This document shows positions 11,732-21,556 of a stretch of 64,000 nt of DNA, in pieces. The stretch comes from Artemisia argyi. Taxonomy: Eukaryota > Streptophyta > Magnoliopsida > Asterales > Asteraceae. The position numbers were made by a program, and so were the translations under genes. Each line of letters starts with the position of its first letter. Position 1 is the stretch's first letter. The notes beneath the pieces are model-generated. The model saw nothing but the letters and a program-made list of their open reading frames with translations, ran no database searches and was not told the origin of the DNA. The stretch lies in NCBI GenBank assembly GCA_030686995.1, contig CM060698.1, positions 144,975,106-145,039,105 of the forward strand, read 5' to 3'.

Positions 11732-12665
11732 TGTTGGTCCCGTTTACTTGGTTAATTATAACTAACGAGTTAAACTAACCAAGTTTCAAGACTTTATACA
11801 AAGATGAAATTGATTAACAACAAATAAAACGTAAAGATAAAAAGACAACATTTTTCAACGTTTAATTCTTTATTAGAAGTTAATCAAAAAGAATTATACC
11901 CAAGTGTTTGCGGAATAACACTTGGGATTGAAATGACAAGTATGTTATGACTCATCTCTAAACCCAAACAAAGTTTGAGTGACAACTAAAGGTCTCACTG
12001 AGCTATCTCAGGGACTGTGTTGTTCTTTGGAGGAGTAAAAATTATTTGTGAATGTTTAAGCATTAATTGCACAAACTTGTTAACTTTTACTCCTCACTTA
12101 TGCTACCTATTTATACACAAGTAAATTACAACTTTACTGATAAAGACAAATTGATGACCTAATCTAGTAGAGACAAAATACTTACATATTTTGTCTCTGT
12201 TACAATGGACTATATTGGGTAAAGGACAATGTGCCTTTCTGATGCACAGTGATGACACCATCCTGACGTTATGCCATTCAGGGAAAGTTTGAGTTCACGT
12301 TGATAAGGACACCTGTTGATACATTCAAACTTTTCCCGCTTTGTCCCGCCCATTCTTCTGTCTTCAGGTCTTCAGTCTTCAATCTTCAATACTTCAATAG
12401 TTGTTGAGGAGTCCTGGGGGTTCAGTGAGTTATTGTCATCCTCACTGAACCCATCACCTTCTTCTTGGCTTAGATGCCACTCGCTGAGTTCCGCCTCACT
12501 GAATGGAGAACCTTTCTTCATAGGCTCGTTCTAAGCATCCTGAAGATGACTCACTGAGTTACTGTTCACTCAGTGACTTGTTAGTGTTTACGGATATTAA
12601 ACACTTAGGTTATTTTATGTTCAAATCCTAGTTAGAGGAAGTTTGGGGAATTCAGTGACCCAACA
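11732..12665 (-). repeat. 3' LTR (934 bp) of a minus-strand LTR retrotransposon
   Basis: On the plus strand it begins TGTTGGTCCC and ends GACCCAACA, so the minus-strand LTR runs TGTTGG...CCAACA with matching inverted ends. Next to its inner edge (12666-12680) the minus strand reads AATAAGGGGAGAC, a polypurine tract directly before the LTR, which fixes this as the 3' LTR. The partner 5' LTR was not found; the element is truncated at about 26237. The five bases outside the LTR are CATAG. The family is probably Ty1/copia, judged from the polyprotein tail. Confidence 0.75.
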
Positions 12666-12787
12666 GTCTCCCCTTATTTGGATATACAAATAGCCTACGT
12701 GTTTCATGATTTAGTGTGAGTTGGCAGGGGTCTTCATCTCTCACTGAGTGTTAATGTAATTTAAATAGGATACTGATAAAAAGAACT

Positions 12788-13001
12788 TCAATGTTTATTA
12801 ATAGCTATTACAGATCCTAATAAAATTACAAAACACAAAAAAGATAGTTGTTGCAGATTCAGATGGTAACCAAGGGCTTCCAGCTTTGCTTTCTTGGATC
12901 TCAATAGATGCCTGTCAGGATGTTCCTCAATCACGGCTTTCAGGTCCAGGCAGAACCTCAAATTTTCAGCACTCTTAATGGGAGATGCCATCATCAGGTA
13001 A
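12788..13001 (-). pseudogene. C-terminal piece of the minus-strand retroelement polyprotein
   Basis: Encodes a tail with MMASPIKSAENLRF, DLKAVIEEHPDRHLL and SKKAKLEALGYHL, ending at a stop at 12788-12790, about 120 bp before the polypurine tract and 3' LTR. Across the Athila-type insertion this frame continues without a break into the piece at 20691-21556 if one GGTAA copy is dropped. From memory it resembles an extension of copia-like polyproteins widespread in Asteraceae assemblies; a protein search would settle that. The region is likely non-functional. Confidence 0.7.
12997..13001. repeat. Target-site duplication GGTAA (left)
   Basis: GGTAA directly precedes the 5' LTR at 13002 and recurs directly after the 3' LTR at 20691-20695. 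The exact 5-bp duplication defines the insertion. Confidence 0.95.
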
Positions 13002-14445
13002 TGATAAGGCGAAAAATGTACCTCTTTTGAGGGGTCATTTAAGCCCGAATTCGTGATTATTTGATCAATTATTACCCTAAATTGTTCCTTTTGTCATTTT
13101 AGGTACTTTTGAGAAGAAATCTGGAAAAGGAAACATTTTGGACGTTTTTGGAGCAATTTAGTGAAGAAAACGACAAAGTCTTAAAATCCTTGCTGGGAAC
13201 AGTACCTGACGACGTCAAGGCTACACAAGTGACGGCGTCAAGCTTGGCAAAAGAGGTGGATGTGGAAAATACACATGACGGCCCAAAACAATTTCAAGGC
13301 AATTTGGTCTGATGGCGTCACCAAGGCCGTCAGGGTCAGAATACATGTGACGGCCCAGAGTAAAATTACACATGACGACGTCAGAAGTGGATCTAGGCAA
13401 TACGAATTTTATCTTGGTGGCGAGTTGACGGTGTCACAAGCTATAACGTGACGCCGTCAAGGTGTAAAATCTATATATAGTTTTCTAATTTTCATTCATT
13501 AAGTGTGGAACTTTTGGAGAACTTCTTTGTGAAAACCCTAAACGAATTTTCTGTAAAAACAAGGGTTTCAACCCTTATTCCATCCATGTTCAATTGAAGA
13601 TAAGTTTTCCACTAATCATTCAATATGTCTATGTGTTGTTTGATTCTATCTTATGCTTGTCTTCTTTTTAACATGCTAGGCTAGGTTTTTCTTGTGTTCG
13701 CTTAGATGTAATGAAACCTAGATGTTGATTATTGGTTGATGGTTTGTTTATAATTGTTGTGGATGATTGTATTCGATGTTAGGCTTAAGAAAACTGGCAG
13801 ACTTCCAATTGGTAACTTGCTTGAACGTCTTAAGAAACATGATCGGAGGTATACTACGATTATATGGTTGTATTTAATGCATAAGCGAATTCTAGTGATC
13901 CCATGTTAGGAGCTTTCAGTTGGCTCGACATAGGAGTGAAGTAGGAGCTTATAGAGTTATGGAATTTCGTACACGGCCCTACGACTAGTATTAAGGAATG
14001 TAACCCGTCATCCATGCAATTGTAACAAGCTAATCATCCGGTAAAAGATATCTAGGGAGTAATGAAATCTAAGTAAACACATTTTCTCTTATTAGTGTTT
14101 ACACCAAAATTTAGTTTAAGTTTATTTTATTTTATTTTGATTGCATCTTTAGTTAATTGGGTTAGTTGGCTAGCAACTAATTCCACCCACTCCTTCAAAA
14201 CCCGAGATTTTATTTGCTTTTATAAAAATATAAAAATACAAAAAGAATCATCCCTTACCTTTAGACCTAGTTTAGTAGACTTTTTAATCCTAGCGAACAC
14301 TATTCCTGAGTTGAACGATCAATCCCCTGATACTTGTCACTATACTATACTAAAACGGTCAGGTACACTGCCTGGTGGGGATTGCAAGCTTCTCAAGATC
14401 CCTTGAGAGGTAAAACCTTTTGCGAGGGCACAATTCCAAGCATCA
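13002..14445 (+). repeat. 5' LTR of the Athila-type element (1444 bp)
   Basis: Aligns along its whole length to 19246-20690 (1445 bp) with scattered substitutions and small indels. Several differences are G/A or C/T at CG sites, for example TGACGACGTCA here against TGACGGCGTCA in the 3' LTR. The short frames inside occur in both LTRs and are not genes. Confidence 0.95.
13203..13480 (+). promoter_or_regulatory. U3 promoter: TGACGnCGTCA palindrome cluster and TATA box
   Basis: Between 13206 and 13457 there are about nine full or half copies of the palindrome TGACGGCGTCA (full or near-full near 13206, 13231, 13307, 13374, 13427 and 13448; half sites TGACGGCCC near 13276 and 13350). The TATA box CTATATATAG follows at 13471-13480. 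TGACG is the core of as-1/TGA-type bZIP sites, so this may be the element's enhancer. Function is inferred. Confidence 0.6.
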
Positions 14446-14450
14446 AGTTT

Positions 14451-14467
14451 TTGGCGCCGCAGCCCGG
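14451..14467 (+). other. Primer-binding site
   Basis: TTGGCGCCGCAGCCCGG lies 5 bp after the 5' LTR. TGGCGCCG matches the start of the site complementary to plant tRNA-Asp used by Athila elements; the following bases have diverged. The tRNA assignment is from memory. Confidence 0.6.
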
Positions 14468-14617
14468 AGAATAGTTATTGTCTAGGTTAGAATTTCTTTT
14501 TATTAGGTCTACTTGCTAGATTCCTTTCTAGTAAGATTTTTATTTTATTTTTTTTAGGTTTCTTTAGTCTTTCTTATTTCTTCGTTCCTTTGTTCGTAAC
14601 CTTTGCTATCCGCTATC

Positions 14618-15444
14618 ATGGAAGGTGGTAATCTCTTTGATCCCATCAACCCACCACAACAAAACCACCCACAAACCCACCACTACCAAACTAACCTCCT
14701 AGACCCCGAACCTTAGGAGAGTATTCCCGTCCTAGCCACCAAGGCTATCGAAACATCATTGAGCTCACTCAAGGAGCCAATGTGTCTCCCTTGCGATCCA
14801 ACACCATCCGGTTGGTGCAAAGCGGATGTGCATTCCATAGACTTCGTTCCAAAGATCCTAATCAACATCTCAAGGATTTCCTTAAAATCGTTGACTCTAT
14901 AGACCTTGATGTTGTAACTCGAGAGACGACCCGATTGCGTCTCTTCCAATTCTCTCTACGTGACCAAGCTAGTCAATGGCTTGAGCGTTTACCCGCGGGA
15001 TCCATCACCTCTTGGGATGATCTCACCACTCGTTTCCTTGCTCAATTTTTCCCACCGGGGAGAACTACTAAGCTTAAAAATGATATCTTGATGTTCCAAC
15101 AACGTCAAGGTGAAACTCTCTATGAAGCATGGACTCGTTTCAAGGACTTACTCCAAAAAGTCCCTCATCATGGCATAGATATTTAGCTCCAAATCCAAAT
15201 TTTTTACGATCATGTCGACTTTCATACCAAACGTACCATTGATCAAGCCGCCGGCGGTAGATGATGTGACAAAGACGCCAAAGAGTCGTGGGAAATTATT
15301 GATGAACTTGCATTCGATGACAATGAGTTATGGGAGGTTACCCACGTCGTAGAATCTGCCGTCAATGCGATCTTATCATCAGGAGGGACCACTCAACTTT
15401 CCGATGAAAAACTCTGCGAACTTAAGAAAAAAGTTGACTATCTC
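14618..15444 (+). pseudogene. gag remnant of the Athila-type element
   Basis: An ATG at 14618 opens MEGGNLFDPINPP, then a stop near 14714 and a shift of frame. The Retrotrans_gag-like core follows: QHLKDFLKIVDS, TRLRLFQFSLRDQ, WLERLPAG, TTRFLAQFFPPGRT, ILMFQQRQGE and RFKDLLQKVPHHGID, ending at a stop at 15184-15186 where relatives continue. IFYDHVDFHTKRTIDQAAGG just beyond is the same domain in frame. Gag would form the nucleocapsid of the particle. At least one frameshift and one stop make this copy defective. Confidence 0.8.
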
Positions 15445-16686
15445 ATGGAAAAACAAAAAAAATCTTTAAGTCCTAGACATGCGATGGTCAACTCTATTTC
15501 AAACGTAAACGCAACACCATTGTCTGAATCACCCCTTAGAGAGAATTTTGAAACCTTTCAAAAATATGCTCGGCCCTACACCCCTCCTCAAAACCTCAGC
15601 CCAGAGTTTGAAACTCGAATGAGAGAATATATTTCCACTCATTCTGAGCGGTTAACAAAATTCGAGGAGGCAGTCTATAGACAAAAGGAGGAGATGCAAG
15701 AGAAAATGACGGAGATGATAAACTTATTAGAAGAATACTCAAACAAAAAAACTCCGAAAAAGGTTTTGTTAAGAAAGGAAGACGTCATCCCCAATACCAA
15801 GTTTGTTAACTCTATATCCATTGTCTATGAGGGCAATGAAGGAAGGGAGACCCCCACTGCACAAACCGTTGAGGAGCCCCCAAAATCTCAATCATTAGGG
15901 TACTATCTAAAGCATGAGATAAATGAGAAAACCATAACCAACTGGATAGAGGGCGACGGACGTAATCGATCTTCCAAAAAGGACTCTGAAGGAGAAGAAG
16001 TAGGAGAGGATGATTATGACACCGTACCTGGGGGACCGGTATACGAAAAGTTACTTAAGCAAAAAGTGGCTACGAAGCAGATGGCTTATGGGAACTTTGA
16101 AATACCAGCTAGCATTGGGAAACTGCAATATTTGGATGCTTTCGCCGATCAAGGATCGGAAGTGAACCTGATGCCTTTAACTATCTATACCCAACTCACC
16201 AAAGAGATGCCAGCCACCACCCGTGTTAGATTATCCTTCGCTAGTCACTCTTACGTATATCCTTTAGGAATTGCAGAGGATGTGCTGGTCAATGTAGCAG
16301 CTTTCATGTATCTTGTCGGTTTCATGATCATCGATGATAAAGGAGATAGGTGTATGCCAATAATTCTTGGAGCACCATTCCTCACCACAGCAAGAGCTGT
16401 CATTAGATATGAGAAAGGGGAAATTGAACTTAAGTCAGAAAAAAGGAAGATTCACTTCCCTATGACCCTACGATATGTGCGAGAAGGCATAATGGAGAGG
16501 AGGCTCAAAAACCATGCCGGCACACCAAATAATCATGTTCAAGAAAAATCCTCGCATGGGAGACACGAATTAAAAGCTACAAAGAAACTAAGCCTGAAAA
16601 ATACAAAAGTAGTGATAAAATTCATGTCGAGTTTGAATGCAGTCAACCGATGGAGAATCATACCCCATTTACAGAAGGAGACTTAG
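15445..16686 (+). pseudogene. Aspartic protease region of the Athila-type element (413-codon frame)
   Basis: The longest open frame of the element. The N-terminal half is a charged linker with a coiled-coil-like stretch (about residues 70-110). The second half is a retropepsin-like domain: YGNFEIPASIGKLQYLDAFAD, then DQGSEVNLMPL, where family members have D-L/T-G-S so the catalytic Asp-x-Gly-Ser is kept; then MPIILGAPFLTTARAVI, the usual I-L-G-x-x-F-L. The frame then runs out of register where RT, RNase H and integrase should follow, and these are missing. Whether the protease was ever expressed is unknown. Confidence 0.75.
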
Positions 16687-16860
16687 TACACTTAACGCAT
16701 TCAGAGATAAAAGTACCTCTCGATGAACCAAGTCCCTGGTGGTATGGACCATTCACTATCAAAAGCCTACGCCAGGATGGTGTAGTCACCTTGAGCAGTA
16801 AAAGAGGGGGAGGTGACTGCGAGTGTCGAACGATTGAAACACCACCACCCTGATAACAAG
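16560..16860 (+). pseudogene. Remnant resembling the post-integrase C-terminal tail
   Basis: The frame at 16650-16853 encodes FTEGDLVHLTHSEIKVPLD, PSPWWYGPFTIKSLRQDG and VVTLSSKRGG. This fits the G-D-x-V-L...W-x-G-P-F-x-I...D-G pattern seen after the integrase core in gypsy elements. It follows the protease almost directly, so an internal deletion of the whole RT-RH-INT block is inferred. Confidence 0.55.
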
Positions 16861-19245
16861 GATTATACTTATATGGGATACGTCATATCACGAGATGAGG
16901 TCACGTGATAACCCATGACCTTGAGTCTAGCTACAAGACTTGCAAATAAAGAAAAACGCTTCTTGGGAGGCAACCCATGTTTTATTTGTTTTGTTTGTTT
17001 GATTTGTTTTTATATGCGTGCTTTATTTTTATTGTTTGTGGATCATGTTTCAAAGTAAATTGTGAAAATGCTTTATTTTGTTTTTAACTTCGTCTTAATT
17101 ACATATAAAGGTATTTTGCAAAAGCTAAGTGTAAGGGGAGACCCAAATTTGTTTATAAGAACGAAATTGAGCATGAACCACAACTAAGTCAAATGCTTGT
17201 ATCGAGTCATAATGATGTTTTGAAGGATTTTCCAGGAAGTAAGGCATAAGTTTTTCCAGAAATTTTCTGGAAACTTAACATGAGATTTTTGCAGGAACAT
17301 TCTGACTGCGTAAGGAGTTATAACCTGACGGCGTCAGGTACAAAATTCTGAAAAATTTTGCGAGTTTTGTTTATACCGGAGTCTTAAAGTTTTTGTTGAT
17401 TCTTTAGTTTTATAAACTCCAGAAAATCTGCAAACATTCATTCCACAAGCATTATATCTTAATTTGCTTTCTAGGATTTTTAGTATATATAGATTGCCGC
17501 CGATTTTACGCAAGGTTTGCCTTGATTGTTTTCTCAGGTTTAACAGGTTACATTGGACAAGAGGATGATTTATATTTCTGGAGAGAAGCTTTGAAAGTTC
17601 ATTTTCTTGGAAGAAGATCTAACTTTGTTGACACATTATCCACACCGAACGAATCAGGGGAGTTTTTGTTTTTATTCTTTTACCTTATTTTCTTGTATAT
17701 CTTTTTATTGAACATTGGGGACAATGTTCAGCTTAAGTGTAAGGAGAGGGTAAATGATGATACTTTAGAGGATACAATTATGCTTGAGTTTGTTTGTTTG
17801 ATAGTAGGTGTGTTATAAAAATGAGAAAAATACTTGTTAGGGCAATTTTAGCGCCAAATTAAATTTTTTTTATAACATTTAGGAGTGAAGCTTTAGCCTT
17901 AATGAGCGTCTCATGGATAGGAGTTTTATACTAGCACAAAAACTGTACCACTCAGAAAAATTTTTCACCCAAATATGTGAGGTTCGCCTTTAGATTTGTT
18001 AGGAAAAGCATTTATTATTAGTGCTTATGAGTGTACCGGTAGTATTTAGATCCTAGAACTTGCGTTAGTGATGCATCCCGAGACCGCTAGTGAGACTACA
18101 TACGTGTAGTAGGATTTACTACATGATATGAGGCATTAGGATCACCCTTGTGTTAAACCCGTATCATAATTACTTGACCATTTAAGTCAATTACCTTGAC
18201 TAGTAAGGTCAATTAATTTTTCCCACACCTTTGCGTTGTACTCATTTTTAGTACACGATACCCCTAGTACACCCCTCCGAGCCTATCTTTTCGTTTCTAA
18301 CTTTAAGCATTTTACTTAAAGGAAGAATTTGTTAACAATCCACCCCAAATGTACACCCAAATCGCCTTAGCCTTAGTTAATTATCTAATTGATTACATGG
18401 TTGCTAAGTCGAGTCATATCTTGTACATATTATTTTGGGACGATTGGGACTCATGGGTAAAGTACTTGTGTTATGGAATAATGGGGAAGAACATCATATA
18501 TTACCCTCATATGTGCGTTAATTTTAAAAGTACTCCAAGTGTTTTGATTATCTTGATTCGAGTTCATTAGAATAGTTGATTGTAAAGTATGTAAAAGTTC
18601 AAGTGTAAGGGGAATGCAAATTCCCTACGATGTATTATTTTGGATGGTAGGGCAAGAGCGTATGAAAAAAAAAATCGAAAAATCAAGAAAAAAAAAAGAA
18701 AAAGAGAAAAAACATACGGACTACTATCCCGTTTTATTTTATGTTTTGTTATTTTTTGATTAGCTTAAGTCGAGTCGAGTCTTGGCTTAGCAACGCCATG
18801 CTATACATGTAATTAACCAAGATGATTAACTCGCCACCAGTAAAAATTGCCTTTATAAAAAAAAACCGTGTTTATCATATCCCTACACCTCGTGTTATAA
18901 CCCTTTAAAAGACCTCTTTGATAGTTTATCCTAGGTGCTTACGCCAAGTGGTGGAGGTTTGATCCTTTCCCAAGCCTATAGTAATCTATTTGCTATGACA
19001 GGTAGTGAGAGATGTTTTCCATTTCCTTATTGTGATATATACTTTATTACACTCGAGAGATATGAGTATCTAAACACTATTTGTGAGGTGCTAGTGTATA
19101 ACCTCCGTGCTTGTTTTTGGTTTTAAGTGGAATGATTATTTGTTGTAATTACTTATATTAGTGTTAAATGACCCATAACTTGTATTTTGATTAGAATAAA
19201 AGCGCAATTGCTTGAGAACAAGCAAATCTCAAGTGTAAGGGTATT
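16861..19245 (+). other. Non-coding 3' region of the Athila-type element, with repeated polypurine-like motifs
   Basis: No supported gene; frames at 17522-17818, 18349-18570 and 18935-19126 show no domain. AAGTGTAAGG followed by purines occurs four times: near 17129, 17734, 18601 and 19231. The last is 15 bp before the 3' LTR and should be the working polypurine tract. A TGACGGCGTCA palindrome like those in the LTR also occurs near 17325. In full-length Athila elements this region can hold an env-like frame; none is recognisable here. Confidence 0.6.
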
Positions 19246-20690
19246 TGATAAGGCGAAAAGTGTACCGCTTTTGGGGGGTCATTTAAGCCCGAATTCGTGA
19301 TTATTTGATCAATTATTACCCTAAATCATTCATTTTGTCATTTTAGTTACTTTTGAGAAGAAATCTGGAAAAGGAAGCAGTTTGGACGTTTTTGGAGCAA
19401 TTTAGTGAAGAAAACGACAAAGTCTCAAAATCCTTGCTGAGAACAATACCTGACGGCGTCAAGGCTACACAAGTGACGGCGTCAAGCTTGGCAAAAGAGG
19501 TGGATGTGGAAAATACACATGACTACCCAGAACAATTTCAAGGCAATTTGGTCTGACGGCGTCACCAAGGCCGTCAGGGTCAGAATACATGTGACGGCCC
19601 AGAGTAAAATCACACATGACGGCGTCATAAGTGGATCTAGGCAATACGAATTTTATCTTGGCGGCGAGTTGACGGCGTCACAAGCTATAACGTGACGCCG
19701 TCAAGGTGTAAAATCTATATATAGTTTTCTAATTTTCATTCATTAAGTGTGGAACTTTTGTAGAACTTCTTTGTGAAAACCCTAGACGAATTTTTTGTAA
19801 AAACAAGGGTTTCAACCCTTATTCCATCCATGTTCAATTGAAGATAAGTTTTCCACTAATCATTCAATATGTATGTGTTGTTTGCTTCTATCTTATGCTT
19901 GTATTCTTTTTAACATTCTAGGTGAGGTTTTTCTTGTGTTTGCTTAGATGTAATGAAACCTAGATGTTGATTATTGGTTGATGGTTTGTTTATAATTGTT
20001 GTGGATGATTGTATTCGATGTTAGGCTTAAGAAAACTGGCAGACTTCCAATTGGTAACTTGCTTGAACGTCTTAAGAAACATGATCGGAGGTGTACTACG
20101 ATTATATGGTTGTATTTAATGCATAAGCGAATTCTAGTGATCCCATGTTAGGAGCTTTTAGTCGGCTCGACATAGGAGTGAAGTAGGAGCTTATAGTGTT
20201 AGGGAATTTGGTACACGGCCCTACGACTAGTATTAAGGAATATAACCCGTCATCCATGCAATTATAACACGCTAATCAACCGGTAAAAGATATCTAGGGA
20301 GTAATGAAATCTAAGTAAACACATTTTCTCTTATTATTGTTTACACCACAATTTAGTTTAAGTTTATTTTATTTTATTTTATTTTGATTGCATCTTTAGT
20401 TAATTGGGTTAGTTGGCTAGCAACTAATTCCGCCCACTCCTTTAAAACCTGAGATTTTATTTGCTTTTATAAAAATATAAAAATACAAAAAGAATCATCC
20501 CTCACCTTTAGACCTAGTTTAGTAGACTTTTTAATCCTAGCGAACACTATTCTTGAGTTGAATGATCAATCCGCCGGTACTTCACTATACTATACTACAA
20601 CGGTCAGGTACATTGCCTGGTGGGGATTGCAAGCTTCTTAAGATCCCTTGAGAGGTAAAACCTTTTGCGAGGGCGCAATTCCACGCATCA
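19246..20690 (+). repeat. 3' LTR of the Athila-type element (1445 bp)
   Basis: Begins TGATAAGGCG and ends GCATCA, followed by TSD GGTAA (20691-20695). It keeps the TGACGGCGTCA palindromes better than the 5' LTR (near 19451, 19474, 19554, 19618 and 19672) and has the TATA box CTATATATAG at 19715-19724. Confidence 0.95.
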
Positions 20691-21556
20691 GGTAACCAAG
20701 CATAGCCTTAATCCCAGCCCTATCCATGTCAGGCCATCTTTGGAAGGCAGGGTTCCCATATTCATCAGTGAAGCACAAGCCTCTTTCAGGTACCTCAAGG
20801 ACCACGTTGTTGAGCCAGTTAATTCCTTCCGGAAGTGACCTGTCACAGTCTAACCCAGGTACCATGATCTCAGGCTCCAATTCAATTTGCTTTCTTTTCC
20901 TTCTGGAGGCCTTTGGGGGAGCAGTCTGAGTTGATGAAGCAGGAAGAAAAGAGGGGATGTCAAGAGCTTCAGGCATATTCTTCAGTCTGTCATACCTCAA
21001 CTTTAGTGACTTCAAAATTTCAGGGACCACAACATTTTGCTTCTTGGCAATGATAGGTCGAAGCTCGTCCAGTTTAGTGATGCCAAATTTAGAAACTTGA
21101 ATGGTTTGTGGACGTCAAGTATTCTTTGGTCAGGTCCCCTGAAAACAGTGACAATAACAGGCTTGGTATTGTGATGAATCTGAATGTCAGTGATTGTCTA
21201 TGGTCTCAGTCTTTCTTTCATCACCCAGGTGTACCTTTCAATCCTATCTTTCCTGACCTAAGCATCCTTCCTGAGCTTTTCTTCCCTTTCTTTTTGAAGA
21301 GCACTCCATTCCTCTTCCTGAGCCTTTTTGAAGACTGCACCAGCTTGCCCACCAGCCAGTGCTTTGGTGTCTAACCCAATCTTTTCAGCTTCCTCATGCA
21401 CAACCTTTATAAGAGCAGGCTTGCTCATCCTTTCTTCCTCAGCCACTTTCCTTAGCAGCTCATCCCTTTCCACATGAACTTGTATTTCAGCATCAGTGGG
21501 GTGATGTATCACTCCATTGATTTCAAATGGAACTCTGATGGGCTCATCAGGGTCAC
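20691..21556 (-). pseudogene. Middle piece of the minus-strand retroelement polyprotein
   Basis: Continuation of the frame at 12788-13001. Read on the minus strand from 21556: PDEPIRVPFEINGV, a Glu/Lys-rich helical stretch to about 21261, then a stop at 21258-21260. The reading resumes, with a frameshift near 21090, through FGITKLDELRPIIAKK and ILKSLKLRYDRLKNMPEAL. A basic patch KASRRKRK and LEPEIMVPGLDCDRSLPEG precede QRWPDMDRAGIKAMLGYL at the Athila-type insertion. One stop and one frameshift show decay independent of the two insertions. Confidence 0.7.
21552..21556. repeat. Target-site duplication GTCAC (left)
   Basis: GTCAC precedes the giant solo LTR at 21557 and recurs after it at 25982-25986. 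Confidence 0.9.

Larger units (their letters stand above)
13002..20690 (+). mobile_element. Athila-type Ty3/gypsy LTR retrotransposon, non-autonomous, 7689 bp
   Basis: A complete element bounded by two LTRs (13002-14445 and 19246-20690) beginning TGATAAGGCG and ending GCATCA, with exact TSD GGTAA. It carries a primer-binding site, gag remains, an aspartic-protease region and a short stretch resembling the post-integrase tail, then about 2.4 kb of non-coding DNA. Reverse transcriptase, RNase H and the integrase core are absent, so it must have moved with proteins from a relative. Athila assignment rests on the TGGCGCCG primer site, LTR length and the gag motif FSLRDQASQWLERLP. It interrupts the minus-strand polyprotein frame of an older LTR element. 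Confidence 0.92.

Noticed and set aside
13109..13451. Small frames repeated at 19353-19695
   Set aside because: They lie in U3 of both LTRs and span the palindrome array; no protein features.
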